Shown: piece by piece, positions 56,158-64,000 of the stretch | Layout: each line of letters starts with the position of its first letter | Position numbering within the stretch: position 1 is the first letter of the stretch | Source of the DNA: Flavobacteriia bacterium | Lineage (GTDB): Bacteria > Bacteroidota > Bacteroidia > Flavobacteriales > Flavobacteriaceae | Direction of reading: 5' to 3' | NCBI GenBank assembly: GCA_004293165.1 | Contig: RDYL01000002.1 | Location: forward strand, 744,001 to 808,000 | Length of the DNA: 64,000 nucleotides | Program-made: the position numbers and the translations under genes | The notes under the pieces: model-generated | Told to the model about the DNA's origin: nothing | Databases searched by the model: none | The model's input: only the letters and a program-made list of their open reading frames with translations

Positions 56158-56745
56158 ATGGAAAATAGAATGACTTTGGAAGAAGAACAAGCACGTAAAG
56201 GCAAAACCTATAAAATGTTGTTATGGTTCGGAATGATTAGTATTTGTATGATTTTTGCCGGATTAACAAGTGCTTATGTTGTGAGTAAGTCAAGACCAGA
56301 TTGGTTGAAAGATTTTGTTTTACCTTCTGCCTTTGTAATTAGTACTGTGGCAATGTTAGTAAGTAGTTTTACTTTTTATTTAGCTTTACTAGCCACTAAA
56401 AAAAATAACAGAAATAATGCTACTGCTTTTTTATTGCTTACTTTAGCGCTTGGAATTGCGTTTATAGTATTGCAATTTAAAGGTTTTGGGCAAGTAATCG
56501 ATAATGGCTATTTTTTTACAGGAAGTGAAAGTAATGTAACTACTTCGTTTTTGTATATTGCTGTTTTGGTTCATATTGCGCACCTTTTAGGCGGAATAAT
56601 TTCACTTTTAGTAGTAATTTATAATCATTATAAACAAAAATACAATTCGGCTCAAACCCTTGGTATAGAGCTAAGTGCGATGTATTGGCACTTTATGGAT
56701 TTTATTTGGGTTTATTTGTTTTTGTTTTTCTATTTTTTCAAATAG
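56158..56745 (+). CDS. Cytochrome c oxidase subunit III, short form
   Basis: 195 residues with five membrane helices. It keeps the family pattern MLLWFGMISICMIFAGLTSAYV at the start and the end motif MYWHFMDFIWVYLFLFFYFF, where the conserved WHFxDxxW stands. It is likely an oxidase subunit that stabilises the D-channel side. A longer subunit III follows directly, so the oxidase may contain both or there are two forms. It starts 2 bases after ctaB. Confidence 0.9.
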   Translation: MENRMTLEEEQARKGKTYKMLLWFGMISICMIFAGLTSAYVVSKSRPDWLKDFVLPSAFVISTVAMLVSSFTFYLALLATKKNNRNNATAFLLLTLALGIAFIVLQFKGFGQVIDNGYFFTGSESNVTTSFLYIAVLVHIAHLLGGIISLLVVIYNHYKQKYNSAQTLGIELSAMYWHFMDFIWVYLFLFFYFFK

Positions 56746-56790
56746 AAAAAAAATAATAAATTTGGGAACTTTTTAACAATTAAAAAATTT

Positions 56791-57771
56791 ATGGGAGCGA
56801 CAGTTATTTCAGATGAACACGCTTTAGACGGAGGTCCAGGACCATTAGGAGCAACCTATGGTAAAATGATGATGTGGTTTTTCATCTTATCAGATGCATT
56901 AACATTTTCAGGTTTCTTAGCCGCGTACGGTTTTTCTAGGTTTAAATTTATTGAAACTTGGCCAATTGCCGATGAGGTTTTTAACCACTTTCCATTCTTA
57001 CACGGTGTAAATGCGCCTATGTATTATGTGGCTTTAATGACTTTTATCTTAATTTTCTCTTCAGTTACTATGGTTTTAGCGGTTGATGCTGGACATCACA
57101 TGAATAAAGCAAAAGTAGCTTTCTACATGTTTTTAACTATTATTGGAGGTTTTATCTTCTTAGGTTCTCAAGCTTGGGAGTGGAAAAATTTCATTAAAGG
57201 TGAATATGGTGCAGTAGAAACAAAAGGAGGTTCTATTCTTCAATTTGTCCAAAAACAAGCAGATGGAACATACAAAAGAGTAGCTCTTGCTGATTTTTCT
57301 GCAACGTTACCAGAAGCAAGAACGCAACATGAAAAAAGTAATGGTGTTTGGTTTGTGGATGAGGCTACTTTGCCTACTTATTCTGTAAACGAAGTGGTTG
57401 CTGGTTTTAAAGCAGATGAATCTATTTTAGTACGTTCAGAATTTTTAAATGCTGAAAAACACAAAACTGTTTTATCAAGAGAAGAGTCTTTAAAAAGATT
57501 AGCAGACGCTAAATATGTAGTTGAAGGGGCTAACTTAGTTAGAAACGAATACGGACATAAATTATTTGCTAACTTCTTCTTCTTTATAACTGGATTTCAC
57601 GGATTTCACGTATTTACAGGAGTATTAATTAATATCATCATTTTCTTTAATGTGTTATTAGGTACTTACGAGAAAAGAAAAAGCTACGAAATGGTTGAAA
57701 AAGTTGGATTATACTGGCACTTTGTCGACTTAGTGTGGGTATTCGTATTTACTTTCTTCTATTTAGTATAA
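56791..57771 (+). CDS. Cytochrome c oxidase subunit III, long form with soluble insert
   Basis: 326 residues. Helices of subunit III surround a soluble insert from about residue 132 to 255. It starts with GATYGKMMMWFFILSDALTFSGF and ends with GLYWHFVDLVWVFVFTFFYLV. The insert (EYGAVETKGGSILQF to GANLVRNEYGH) has no match to the short form and should face one side of the membrane. A contact with ACIII in the supercomplex is an inference from the known modified aa3 oxidase of F. johnsoniae. Confidence 0.92.
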   Translation: MGATVISDEHALDGGPGPLGATYGKMMMWFFILSDALTFSGFLAAYGFSRFKFIETWPIADEVFNHFPFLHGVNAPMYYVALMTFILIFSSVTMVLAVDAGHHMNKAKVAFYMFLTIIGGFIFLGSQAWEWKNFIKGEYGAVETKGGSILQFVQKQADGTYKRVALADFSATLPEARTQHEKSNGVWFVDEATLPTYSVNEVVAGFKADESILVRSEFLNAEKHKTVLSREESLKRLADAKYVVEGANLVRNEYGHKLFANFFFFITGFHGFHVFTGVLINIIIFFNVLLGTYEKRKSYEMVEKVGLYWHFVDLVWVFVFTFFYLV

Positions 57772-57791
57772 TTATATAATAAAAGTATATC

Positions 57792-58142
57792 ATGGCACAC
57801 GCACACGAATCAAATACAAAAAGAATTTGGGTAGTTTTTGGAATTCTTTCTATCATTACTATCGTAGAGGTTTTGTTTGGTATTTATAAACCAAAATCAT
57901 TATACTTCAATAATTTCTTAGGAATGAATTTGTTGAACTGGTTGTTCATCATTTTAACTATCGTTAAAGCATATTACATTACTTGGGCTTTCATGCACAT
58001 GGAAGGTGAAAAAAAATGGTTTAGAAGATCTATTGTTTGGACAGTTATATTCTTAATCCTTTATTTATGTTTTATTTTACTAGTTGAAGGTGATTACGTT
58101 TATGGTGTTTACAAAACAGGTCATTTAAAGTGGATATTTTAA
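57792..58142 (+). CDS. Cytochrome c oxidase subunit IV (prokaryotic type)
   Basis: 116 residues with three membrane helices (RIWVVFGILSIITIVEVLFG, MNLLNWLFIILTIVKAYYIT, SIVWTVIFLILYLCFILLVE), the layout of the COX4_pro family. The start MAHAHES is rich in His. It is the last gene of the ctaB set; a strong terminator follows. It is a small accessory subunit that aids assembly. Confidence 0.85.
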   Translation: MAHAHESNTKRIWVVFGILSIITIVEVLFGIYKPKSLYFNNFLGMNLLNWLFIILTIVKAYYITWAFMHMEGEKKWFRRSIVWTVIFLILYLCFILLVEGDYVYGVYKTGHLKWIF

Positions 58143-58160
58143 CACTTGTTTCTATAATAT

Positions 58161-58188
58161 AATCCCGATTTACATCGGGATTTTTTTT
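58161..58188 (+). terminator. Terminator of the ctaB-coxIII-coxIV set
   Basis: AATCCCGAT, loop TTAC, ATCGGGATT, then more T. It lies 18 bases after the subunit IV stop. Confidence 0.75.
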
Positions 58189-58195
58189 ACTTTTG
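58188..58195 (+). promoter_or_regulatory. Putative -7 element of the Sco gene set
   Basis: TACTTTTG, a full match to TAnnTTTG, at the end of the terminator T run and 24 bases before ATG 58220. The set 58220-60356 can thus be a separate transcript. Confidence 0.5.
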
Positions 58196-58219
58196 TATGA
58201 ACAAATTTAGTGTAACCTA

Positions 58220-58924
58220 ATGAAAAACAAATTAGTTCTAATATCCTTATTTATCTTGCCAATTGCCATTTATTTGGTTTTTTCAACGGCTTCACATAAT
58301 TCTCTTTTTTTACCTACTATTTCTAAAAGTAATCAAGATATTCCAACAGATTGGTCTAGTTTAGATGGTAATCCACTTTCAATGAAAAATAAAATTACCA
58401 TTCTTGGTTTTGTAGGTGATAATGTAATTGAGAACAGAGGTAATTTTTTTAATCTGAATCAAAAAATCTATAACAAATACAAAGGGTTTAAAGATTTTCA
58501 AATGATTATGGTTGTTCCTAAAGGCAATGAAAAAAAATGCCAACAGATAATTGATGAATTAGCTCCTATTACTGGAGAGATGACTGGATGGAAATTTGCA
58601 TTTTCAACCCCTGATAGCATTCAAGATTTTTATGATAGCTACAAGTTAATCGGGCAATTGGATGAAAATAAAGGGACTCCAGCTGTAATTATTGTGGACA
58701 AAGAGTTAAATCATCGTGGTAGAAAGGGTAAAAATAAAAAAGGAGAAGACGAGTTTAAAGAAAGTTATAACACCATTTCGGCTGCTGATTTGCATAACGA
58801 AATGACGGATGATGTAAAAATTATTTTACGCGAATACCGTTTAGCACTTAAAAAAAATCAAAATGAAAGAAAAGATGTTTTTAGAGATAACATCAAAGAA
58901 AATATTGAAAAACAAAATAAATAG
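58220..58924 (+). CDS. Membrane-anchored Sco/thioredoxin-like protein without the CxxxC site
   Basis: 234 residues. One N-terminal anchor helix (LVLISLFILPIAIYLVF). The rest follows a thioredoxin-like plan: a strand with ITILGFVGDNVIENRG where the redox Cys would be, helix NLNQKIYNKYKG, strand FQMIMVVPKG, and TPAVIIVDKELNHRG with a cis-Pro. The active-site cysteines are absent. The C-terminal helix is long and basic. It lies 2 bases before a genuine Sco gene, so it may assist copper delivery. The fold call is my reading and not a profile match. Confidence 0.6.
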   Translation: MKNKLVLISLFILPIAIYLVFSTASHNSLFLPTISKSNQDIPTDWSSLDGNPLSMKNKITILGFVGDNVIENRGNFFNLNQKIYNKYKGFKDFQMIMVVPKGNEKKCQQIIDELAPITGEMTGWKFAFSTPDSIQDFYDSYKLIGQLDENKGTPAVIIVDKELNHRGRKGKNKKGEDEFKESYNTISAADLHNEMTDDVKIILREYRLALKKNQNERKDVFRDNIKENIEKQNK

Positions 58925-58926
58925 GA

Positions 58927-59553
58927 ATGAAAAATAAATCATACATAGGAATATCATTTATCATTTTAATTTTTGGTATTTGGGCTGTGCCTAAGATTAT
59001 TGCTAAATTTCAAAAATCAGATTTAGTTGAAATTGGACCTGTTCCTGAGTTCAAGTTAACGAATCAAAAAAATAAAACTATCTCCAATAAAGATTATTTG
59101 GGTAAAGTATATGTAGTGGAGTTTTTCTTTGCAACCTGTCCTACGATTTGTCCTAAAATGAATCAAAGTATGCTACAATTACAAGATGAATTTTACGGAA
59201 ATCCTAGCTTTGGTTTAGTTTCAATCACCATCGACCCAAGTAATGATACACCTGATTTTTTAAATGAGCATGCGCGCCTTTTAGGGGTAAAACATTACAA
59301 TTGGAATTTTTTAACAGGAGATAAAGATTATATTTTTAACTTAGCAAATAAAGGATTTAATTTATACGCTGGTGAAAATAATAAAGCGGCAGGTGGTTTT
59401 GAGCATTCAGGATTATTTGCTTTAGTTGATAAAGAAGGTAAAATACGTTGTAGAAAAGATGCTCAAGGGAATCCTATTTTATACTACGACGGATTAGATC
59501 CTAAAGGAGTAGAAGCGATTAAAGAAGATATAAAAAAATTATTAGTTGAATAA
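58927..59553 (+). CDS. Sco1/SenC-type copper chaperone
   Basis: 208 residues. One N-terminal helix (SYIGISFIILIFGIWAVP). The Sco motif is FFATCPTICPKMNQ with Cys71 and Cys75, and the copper-binding His is in GGFEHSGLFALVD near residue 162. TIDPSNDTPDFLNEHA is the conserved central segment. It carries copper to the CuA site of subunit II. The setting, next to the oxidase genes, agrees. DUF420 gene starts 1 base after its stop. Confidence 0.93.
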   Translation: MKNKSYIGISFIILIFGIWAVPKIIAKFQKSDLVEIGPVPEFKLTNQKNKTISNKDYLGKVYVVEFFFATCPTICPKMNQSMLQLQDEFYGNPSFGLVSITIDPSNDTPDFLNEHARLLGVKHYNWNFLTGDKDYIFNLANKGFNLYAGENNKAAGGFEHSGLFALVDKEGKIRCRKDAQGNPILYYDGLDPKGVEAIKEDIKKLLVE

Positions 59554-59554
59554 A

Positions 59555-60094
59555 ATGGAAACAAATAAAGAAACAAAATTTAATAAATTAATTGTCGTAT
59601 TATCAATTGCTATCCCTTTGGTAGTAGCTTTGTTATTTGGTGTAAATCTTAGAAGATTGGGTTTTGATGTTCAACCTCTATATGTTTTACCTCCAATTTA
59701 TGCCTCAATTAATGGAGCAACTGCTTTTTTACTAGTAGCAGCTGTTGTTGCAATTAAAAACGGAAATAGAAAATTGCACGAAAATTTAATGAAATTAGCA
59801 ATTGCTTGTTCTGTTTCGTTTTTGGCAATGTATGTGGCGTATCATATGACATCAGATTCTACAAAATTTGGTGGTGAAGGGGTTATTAAGTATTTGTATT
59901 ATTTTATTTTAATCACCCACATTTTATGTTCTATTATAATCATCCCATTAGTTTTAACAACGTATGTTAAAGCATGGGCTGAAAAATTTGACAAGCATAA
60001 AAAATTAGCAAAAATTACATTTCCAATTTGGTTATATGTTGCCATTACGGGTGTTGTTGTATATATTATGATTTCTCCTTATTATGCACACTAA
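59555..60094 (+). CDS. DUF420 membrane protein
   Basis: 179 residues from ATG 59555. Five membrane helices with conserved His: LLVAAVVAIKNGNRKLHENLM, YHMTSDSTKFGGEG, LITHILCSIIIIPLVL, and TFPIWLYVAITGVVVYIMI. This is DUF420, usually encoded with heme-copper oxidase genes and thought to aid its assembly; it resembles CtaG-like helpers in context. The start is ATG 59555, 1 base after the Sco gene. Confidence 0.85.
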   Translation: METNKETKFNKLIVVLSIAIPLVVALLFGVNLRRLGFDVQPLYVLPPIYASINGATAFLLVAAVVAIKNGNRKLHENLMKLAIACSVSFLAMYVAYHMTSDSTKFGGEGVIKYLYYFILITHILCSIIIIPLVLTTYVKAWAEKFDKHKKLAKITFPIWLYVAITGVVVYIMISPYYAH

Positions 60095-60134
60095 AGAAAA
60101 TAGAACAAAGAAAATAGAACAAAGAGGTTGTAAG

Positions 60135-60356
60135 ATGAAAATATTTTTCTTTTTTCTTTTCTCTTTTTTCTTTTTTCTTTCGACTCAAGCCCAATGCGCC
60201 ATGTGTCGTGCCGCACTTGAAAGTGAAGGAGGTGGTGTAAAAGCCGAGGCTGTAAATGATGGGATTGTTTATTTAATGGCAATTCCTTACATTTTAGTTG
60301 GGGTTTTAGGTTATGCAATTTATCGTTTAAAATACGGAAAAAAGAAAGTAGAGTAA
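60135..60356 (+). CDS. Small exported membrane protein with a CxxC motif
   Basis: 73 residues from ATG 60135. A very hydrophobic, Phe-rich signal (FFFFLFSFFFFLSTQAQ) is followed by CAMCRAALES right after the cleavage site, then one helix (DGIVYLMAIPYILVGVLGYAIY) and a Lys-rich end. The CxxC near the membrane could bind copper or heme, or serve redox work. It is the last gene of the Sco set. I have seen similar small proteins beside oxidase genes in Bacteroidetes, but no function is known to me. Confidence 0.7.
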   Translation: MKIFFFFLFSFFFFLSTQAQCAMCRAALESEGGGVKAEAVNDGIVYLMAIPYILVGVLGYAIYRLKYGKKKVE

Positions 60357-60420
60357 TTTTTCTTTCGTGTAGATAAAATAAAACTATCGTCTAAAAATAG
60401 TTAGAATTTTAATTTGAAAA

Positions 60421-61812
60421 TTATTCCATTCCATCAACTGTAATATTCATTTTTCCTGAAGTAGTTATAAATGCAATAATTGCTTTGTCTGTTATTTCTA
60501 CTTTTTCAAATTCAAAATCATTTAAAGTTCCATTTACAAAAACACCTTTCATTGGGGAGTAATTGGATAAATAAGGATTCATGCTTTTTTTTCCTTCTTC
60601 TAAATTTCCTTGTATTGAATAGCGACAACTTTCTTGAATTTTTTTCAAAATGGTACCCTGCATTAACCAATTTGCCGATTTCATTAATATGTTTTTGGTG
60701 TTTAAAACATAATCCATTTGTTCAAAGTAAATTTCTTTAGTTATTGCATTGTAATTTGGAATTCCAGACAAGTATATGGTTCCATTTATGCTGCCAATAA
60801 TATCTAAAGCAATAATCATTTTTCCATCTTTATGCCATAAATCTACTTTTTGAACCACAATTTTTCTACTACCAGCGGCAAATTCTTGCCCTTGAAAGTT
60901 TTTGGTTACTATTTTGCTAGCACTTTCATAAGTAGATACCGCAACTACTGAAACCGTTGTTTTGTTTGGGATGGATGCTATTGGTTTTAAAATAATTTTA
61001 GCAGCATCAAAATTATTTTTTGGTTCTTGACCAACCATTGTTTGCATATTGCATTTTAATCCCATATTCATGGTGATTTTTGTTTTTCCTAGTTTAGCTT
61101 CTGTAACGTAAAGCTCAATCGGAACCATTTTAAACCAAGTTTCATATTGCTCGCTAGTTAAAAAAGGAGTGCTCAGTTTTTCTAAAACAGATAAAACTTG
61201 CGGTTTAAAATCACAAGTAGCATTAATTGCATCATCTATTTTTTTGGCAATTTTAGATTTAAAAATGCTTAAAGTGGGGTTGATTATGTATGTAATTGGC
61301 ACTTTTTTTCCAGCAACAAGGATGTTTGGACTTTCGCTCCATTCAAAATCTTCAATTTTTGAAGTAGTTGTTAATTTCCAGTTGGATAAATTAGTAACAC
61401 TATTTAGTGTAATTGTTCCGTTTAGATTTATCTCTCGGGTATCATTTAACCCTAAAAAATCAGTACCATATTTAAATTTTGCCCAAATTTTTAGTGGAAT
61501 AACTGAAACAATATTGCCGTTTTTTTCAGCGAGTTTTATGGGTGCCGTTTTCCAAATTTTCATTTCGGTTTTATCATCGCTTAAAATCGAATCGTTATAA
61601 ATTAAACCCGTTAAATTTTTATTTAGTTGGCTTTCAATTTCTTTTAAAGAAATTTCAATGGGCATTGCTACAAACGATATTTTGTTTTTATACACTACGG
61701 CAGCATTATTTGAAGGGGCAGGTTTTAAGGCTTCAATTTTATTAGTTGTTCCACAAGATACTGATATAAGTAGGGTGCAAGCAAGAAGTGCAAAAGCGAT
61801 AATTGTTTTCAT
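60421..61812 (-). CDS. DUF4403 lipoprotein
   Basis: 463 residues. The signal ends at a lipobox Cys (LLISVSC). The mature part holds ISFVAMPIEISLKEIESQLN and NKNLTGLIYND near its start, typical of DUF4403, then a long beta-rich chain with repeated I-x-L-N strands and a C-terminal half ending MNITVDGME. The fold may resemble lipid-binding tubular proteins; that is a guess. It stands alone on the minus strand, convergent with the Sco set and divergent from the TolC gene. Confidence 0.78.
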   Translation of the reverse strand: MKTIIAFALLACTLLISVSCGTTNKIEALKPAPSNNAAVVYKNKISFVAMPIEISLKEIESQLNKNLTGLIYNDSILSDDKTEMKIWKTAPIKLAEKNGNIVSVIPLKIWAKFKYGTDFLGLNDTREINLNGTITLNSVTNLSNWKLTTTSKIEDFEWSESPNILVAGKKVPITYIINPTLSIFKSKIAKKIDDAINATCDFKPQVLSVLEKLSTPFLTSEQYETWFKMVPIELYVTEAKLGKTKITMNMGLKCNMQTMVGQEPKNNFDAAKIILKPIASIPNKTTVSVVAVSTYESASKIVTKNFQGQEFAAGSRKIVVQKVDLWHKDGKMIIALDIIGSINGTIYLSGIPNYNAITKEIYFEQMDYVLNTKNILMKSANWLMQGTILKKIQESCRYSIQGNLEEGKKSMNPYLSNYSPMKGVFVNGTLNDFEFEKVEITDKAIIAFITTSGKMNITVDGME

Positions 61813-61923
61813 TGTGCAATATAAAGGTTCTTTTTTTTATTGTAAAAGTAAAATTTTAATTGATATCTGTAACAAAAATGTAAAATGAAGGTCTTATAAG
61901 AAATGAGAAGTAAAGTACATAAA

Positions 61924-63357
61924 ATGATAACAAAAAAAATAATTCTTTTTCTATTGCTAGTTGGCTTTCAACTTTCGGCACAAGATAAGAAATGGACTTT
62001 AGAAGAATGTGTAGATTATGCCATTCAAAATAATATATCCATTAAGCAGTCTGAATTGGATTTAAAAAATGCTAATATTAATCGAAAAGATGCAGTTGGC
62101 GCATTTTTACCTAGTATAAATGGTAATGCATCTCACTCTTGGAATATTGGTTTGAATCAAAATATCACAACGGGATTGTTAGAAAATCAAACTACGCAAT
62201 TTACCTCTGCTGGCTTAAATGTGGGTATTGATATTTATAATGGGTTAAGAAATCAATTGCAATTACGTAAATCAAATTTACAGATTATTGCAAATCAGTA
62301 TCAAATAACTAAAATGCAAGAAGATATTGCTTTAAATGTAGCGAATGCTTATTTGCAGATTTTGTTTAACAAAGAAAATTTAAAAGTTCAAGTTCAACAA
62401 AAAGCATACGATGTAAAACAGTTAGAAAGAACACAAGAATTAGTTGAAGCGGGTGTAGTTCCAAATGGTGATTTATTAGATATTAAAGCAACTGTTGCCT
62501 CTGATAACCAAAGAGTAATTGCTGCTGAAAATGCATTGTTAATATCAAAATTAAGTCTTGCTCAATTGTTAAGACTAGAAGATTTTGTTAATTTTGATAT
62601 AGATGATAATCAAATTCCATCTTTCAATTCAGAAATATTATTGCAATCGTCTCAAGATATTATGCAAAAAGCTAAAGAAACTAGAACAGAGATTAAAATT
62701 GCACAGTCAAATCTAGAATTAGCTCAAAAAGATGTATCAATCGCTAAGGGAGCATATCAACCTACAATTTCAGGTTTTTATAGTTTTAGTACAAGAGCGG
62801 CTTATAGTGATAAAATTGTTGGTTTTCAACCAAATATTAATAATCCAACATCTGTAATTGGTTATGTTGACGGAACAAATCAAGCTGTACTTCAACAAAA
62901 TTACTTGCCAATTTTAGGAAATCCAGATTCAATTATTGATCAATTTAGTAACAATAAAGGACAAAATTTTGGGTTACAATTAACTATTCCAATCTTTAAT
63001 GGATTTGCCACTAGAAACAATGTTCAAAGAAGTAAAGTAGCATTGGAAAGAGCTAAATTAAATTTAGAACAACAAAATTTAGATGTTGAAAGAACTGTTT
63101 TTACTGCTTACAGTGATGCAAGTTCAGCTAAAGAAAGTTATGAAGCAGCTGAAACAACATTATCAGCGAGAAAATTATCGTTTGAATATGCTAAAGCAAG
63201 ATATGAAGTTGGATTAATAAATGTTTTTGATTTCAATCAAGCGCAAACATTATATGTAAACGCTCAATCTGAAGTGTTAAGGACTAAATATGATTATATT
63301 TTTAGAACCAAAATTTTAGAATTTTATTTCGGAATACCATTAATTAAAAAACAATAA
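61924..63357 (+). CDS. TolC-family outer-membrane efflux protein
   Basis: 477 residues from ATG 61924; 61903 is an in-frame alternative that adds 7 residues. A signal peptide (IILFLLLVGFQLSAQ) is present. Two repeats of the OEP type are seen: WTLEECVDYAIQNNISIKQSE with FLPSINGNASHSWNIG, and SKVALERAKLNLEQQNLDVE with YEVGLINVFDFNQAQTLYVN. It forms the trimeric channel of a tripartite pump. The membrane-fusion gene starts 20 bases later; the pump proper should lie outside the window. Confidence 0.93.
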   Translation: MITKKIILFLLLVGFQLSAQDKKWTLEECVDYAIQNNISIKQSELDLKNANINRKDAVGAFLPSINGNASHSWNIGLNQNITTGLLENQTTQFTSAGLNVGIDIYNGLRNQLQLRKSNLQIIANQYQITKMQEDIALNVANAYLQILFNKENLKVQVQQKAYDVKQLERTQELVEAGVVPNGDLLDIKATVASDNQRVIAAENALLISKLSLAQLLRLEDFVNFDIDDNQIPSFNSEILLQSSQDIMQKAKETRTEIKIAQSNLELAQKDVSIAKGAYQPTISGFYSFSTRAAYSDKIVGFQPNINNPTSVIGYVDGTNQAVLQQNYLPILGNPDSIIDQFSNNKGQNFGLQLTIPIFNGFATRNNVQRSKVALERAKLNLEQQNLDVERTVFTAYSDASSAKESYEAAETTLSARKLSFEYAKARYEVGLINVFDFNQAQTLYVNAQSEVLRTKYDYIFRTKILEFYFGIPLIKKQ

Positions 63358-63377
63358 TAAAACATAAATACTAAGTC

Positions 63378-64000
63378 ATGTCAAAGAAAACCATATACAT
63401 TTTATTAGGAAGTGCCATCGGATTAATCTTACTATTAGTTGGACTAAAAAAAGGAGGTGTTGTCGGAAATAATGATGATTCTAAAATTGTAGAATTGTCA
63501 AAAGTGGCGCAAACTACAATTGTTGAAACGGTTTCAGCAACAGGTAAAATTCAGCCAGAAATCGAAGTGAAAATTTCGTCAGAAGTTTCTGGAGAAGTTA
63601 TCGCGTTACCTGTAAAAGAAGGTCAACAGGTTAAAAAAGGAGATTTATTGGTGCGTATAAATCCAGATTTATATGAATCAGGTGTAAATCGTTCGGTAGC
63701 ATCTATGTCAACTACAAAAGCAGGCTTAAGTCAAGCTGATGCCCAAGTAAAAGAAGCAAAAGCAAATTACGACAGAAATAAAAAATTATTTGAGAAAGGA
63801 ATTATTTCAAAATCAGAATGGGATAGATTGGTTTCTGCTTATGAAGTAGCTGTAGCGAACAAACAATCGGCTTATTATCAAGTACAAAGTGCTTCTGCAA
63901 CAGTAACTGAAGCTAAAGATAATTTAGGGAGAACTACTATTTATGCACCTGCTGATGGGACTATTTCTATGTTGAATATTGAATTAGGGGAACGTGTTTT
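63378..64000 (+). CDS. Membrane-fusion protein (HlyD/RND adaptor family), partial
   Basis: At least 207 residues from ATG 63378; cut by the window end. One N-terminal helix (IYILLGSAIGLILLLVGL). The lipoyl-like domain starts at ISSEVSGEVIALPVKEGQQV and returns at GRTTIYAPADGTISMLNIEL, with an alpha hairpin between (about 95-175). It connects an inner-membrane pump with the TolC channel encoded upstream. Whether the pump is of the ABC (MacB) or RND type is decided by genes beyond the edge. Confidence 0.9.
   Translation, partial: MSKKTIYILLGSAIGLILLLVGLKKGGVVGNNDDSKIVELSKVAQTTIVETVSATGKIQPEIEVKISSEVSGEVIALPVKEGQQVKKGDLLVRINPDLYESGVNRSVASMSTTKAGLSQADAQVKEAKANYDRNKKLFEKGIISKSEWDRLVSAYEVAVANKQSAYYQVQSASATVTEAKDNLGRTTIYAPADGTISMLNIELGERV

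Overview
The window reads as a chromosomal stretch of a Flavobacterium or close Flavobacteriaceae relative. The evidence is the very AT-rich DNA, the Bacteroidetes-type promoter element TAnnTTTG in front of many genes, the type IX secretion translocon gene sprA (about 2,400 residues) with a remB-like gene nearby, an alternative complex III (actABCDEF) operon that runs into cytochrome c oxidase genes, and TonB and outer-membrane proteins of Bacteroidetes style. I see no phage, plasmid, CRISPR array or transposase.

Layout. (1) 1-7.9 kb, minus strand: a tightly overlapping set of eight genes. It holds a Pol-beta-type nucleotidyltransferase, two cobalamin-type radical SAM enzymes each followed by a SAM methyltransferase, a CxxCH protein, a GT2 glycosyltransferase and a GT87-like membrane glycosyltransferase cut by the window edge. 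I cannot assign a product; it is the best candidate here for an undescribed pathway. (2) 8.1-8.6 kb: a gene broken by a stop codon and a frameshift. (3) 8.7-17.2 kb: polA, a metallophosphoesterase, a thioredoxin fold without the CxxC, a polysaccharide deacetylase and a large DUF2723 membrane protein. (4) 17.3-23.6 kb: tRNA-Gln, a universal stress protein, the rimP-nusA-infB operon behind an attenuator-like hairpin, and a SPOR protein. (5) 23.8-35.3 kb: actA-F followed by oxidase subunits II and I. This is the quinol-to-oxygen branch that forms a supercomplex in F. johnsoniae. (6) 35.3-42.5 kb: ruvB, a four-helix-bundle gene between inverted repeats, queG, a DUF808 protein, an orphan secreted protein, maeB and ruvA. 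(7) 42.5-55.2 kb: sprA, gcvH, a VanZ-like gene, two tonB genes, deoC and a remB-like gene. (8) 55.2-60.4 kb: heme O synthase, two oxidase subunit III proteins, subunit IV, then a Sco-type copper chaperone with companions. (9) 60.4-64 kb: a DUF4403 lipoprotein on the minus strand, then a TolC-type channel and an RND/ABC membrane-fusion protein cut by the window end.

How the parts connect. Regions 5 and 8 together supply the respiratory chain: ACIII, aa3 oxidase, heme synthesis and copper delivery. SprA, the TonB proteins and the RemB-like protein point to protein secretion, gliding and outer-membrane energisation. Several starts were moved from the longest reading frame to the biologically likely start, using ATGA/TAATG overlaps, signal peptides or family length; these choices are given in each entry.
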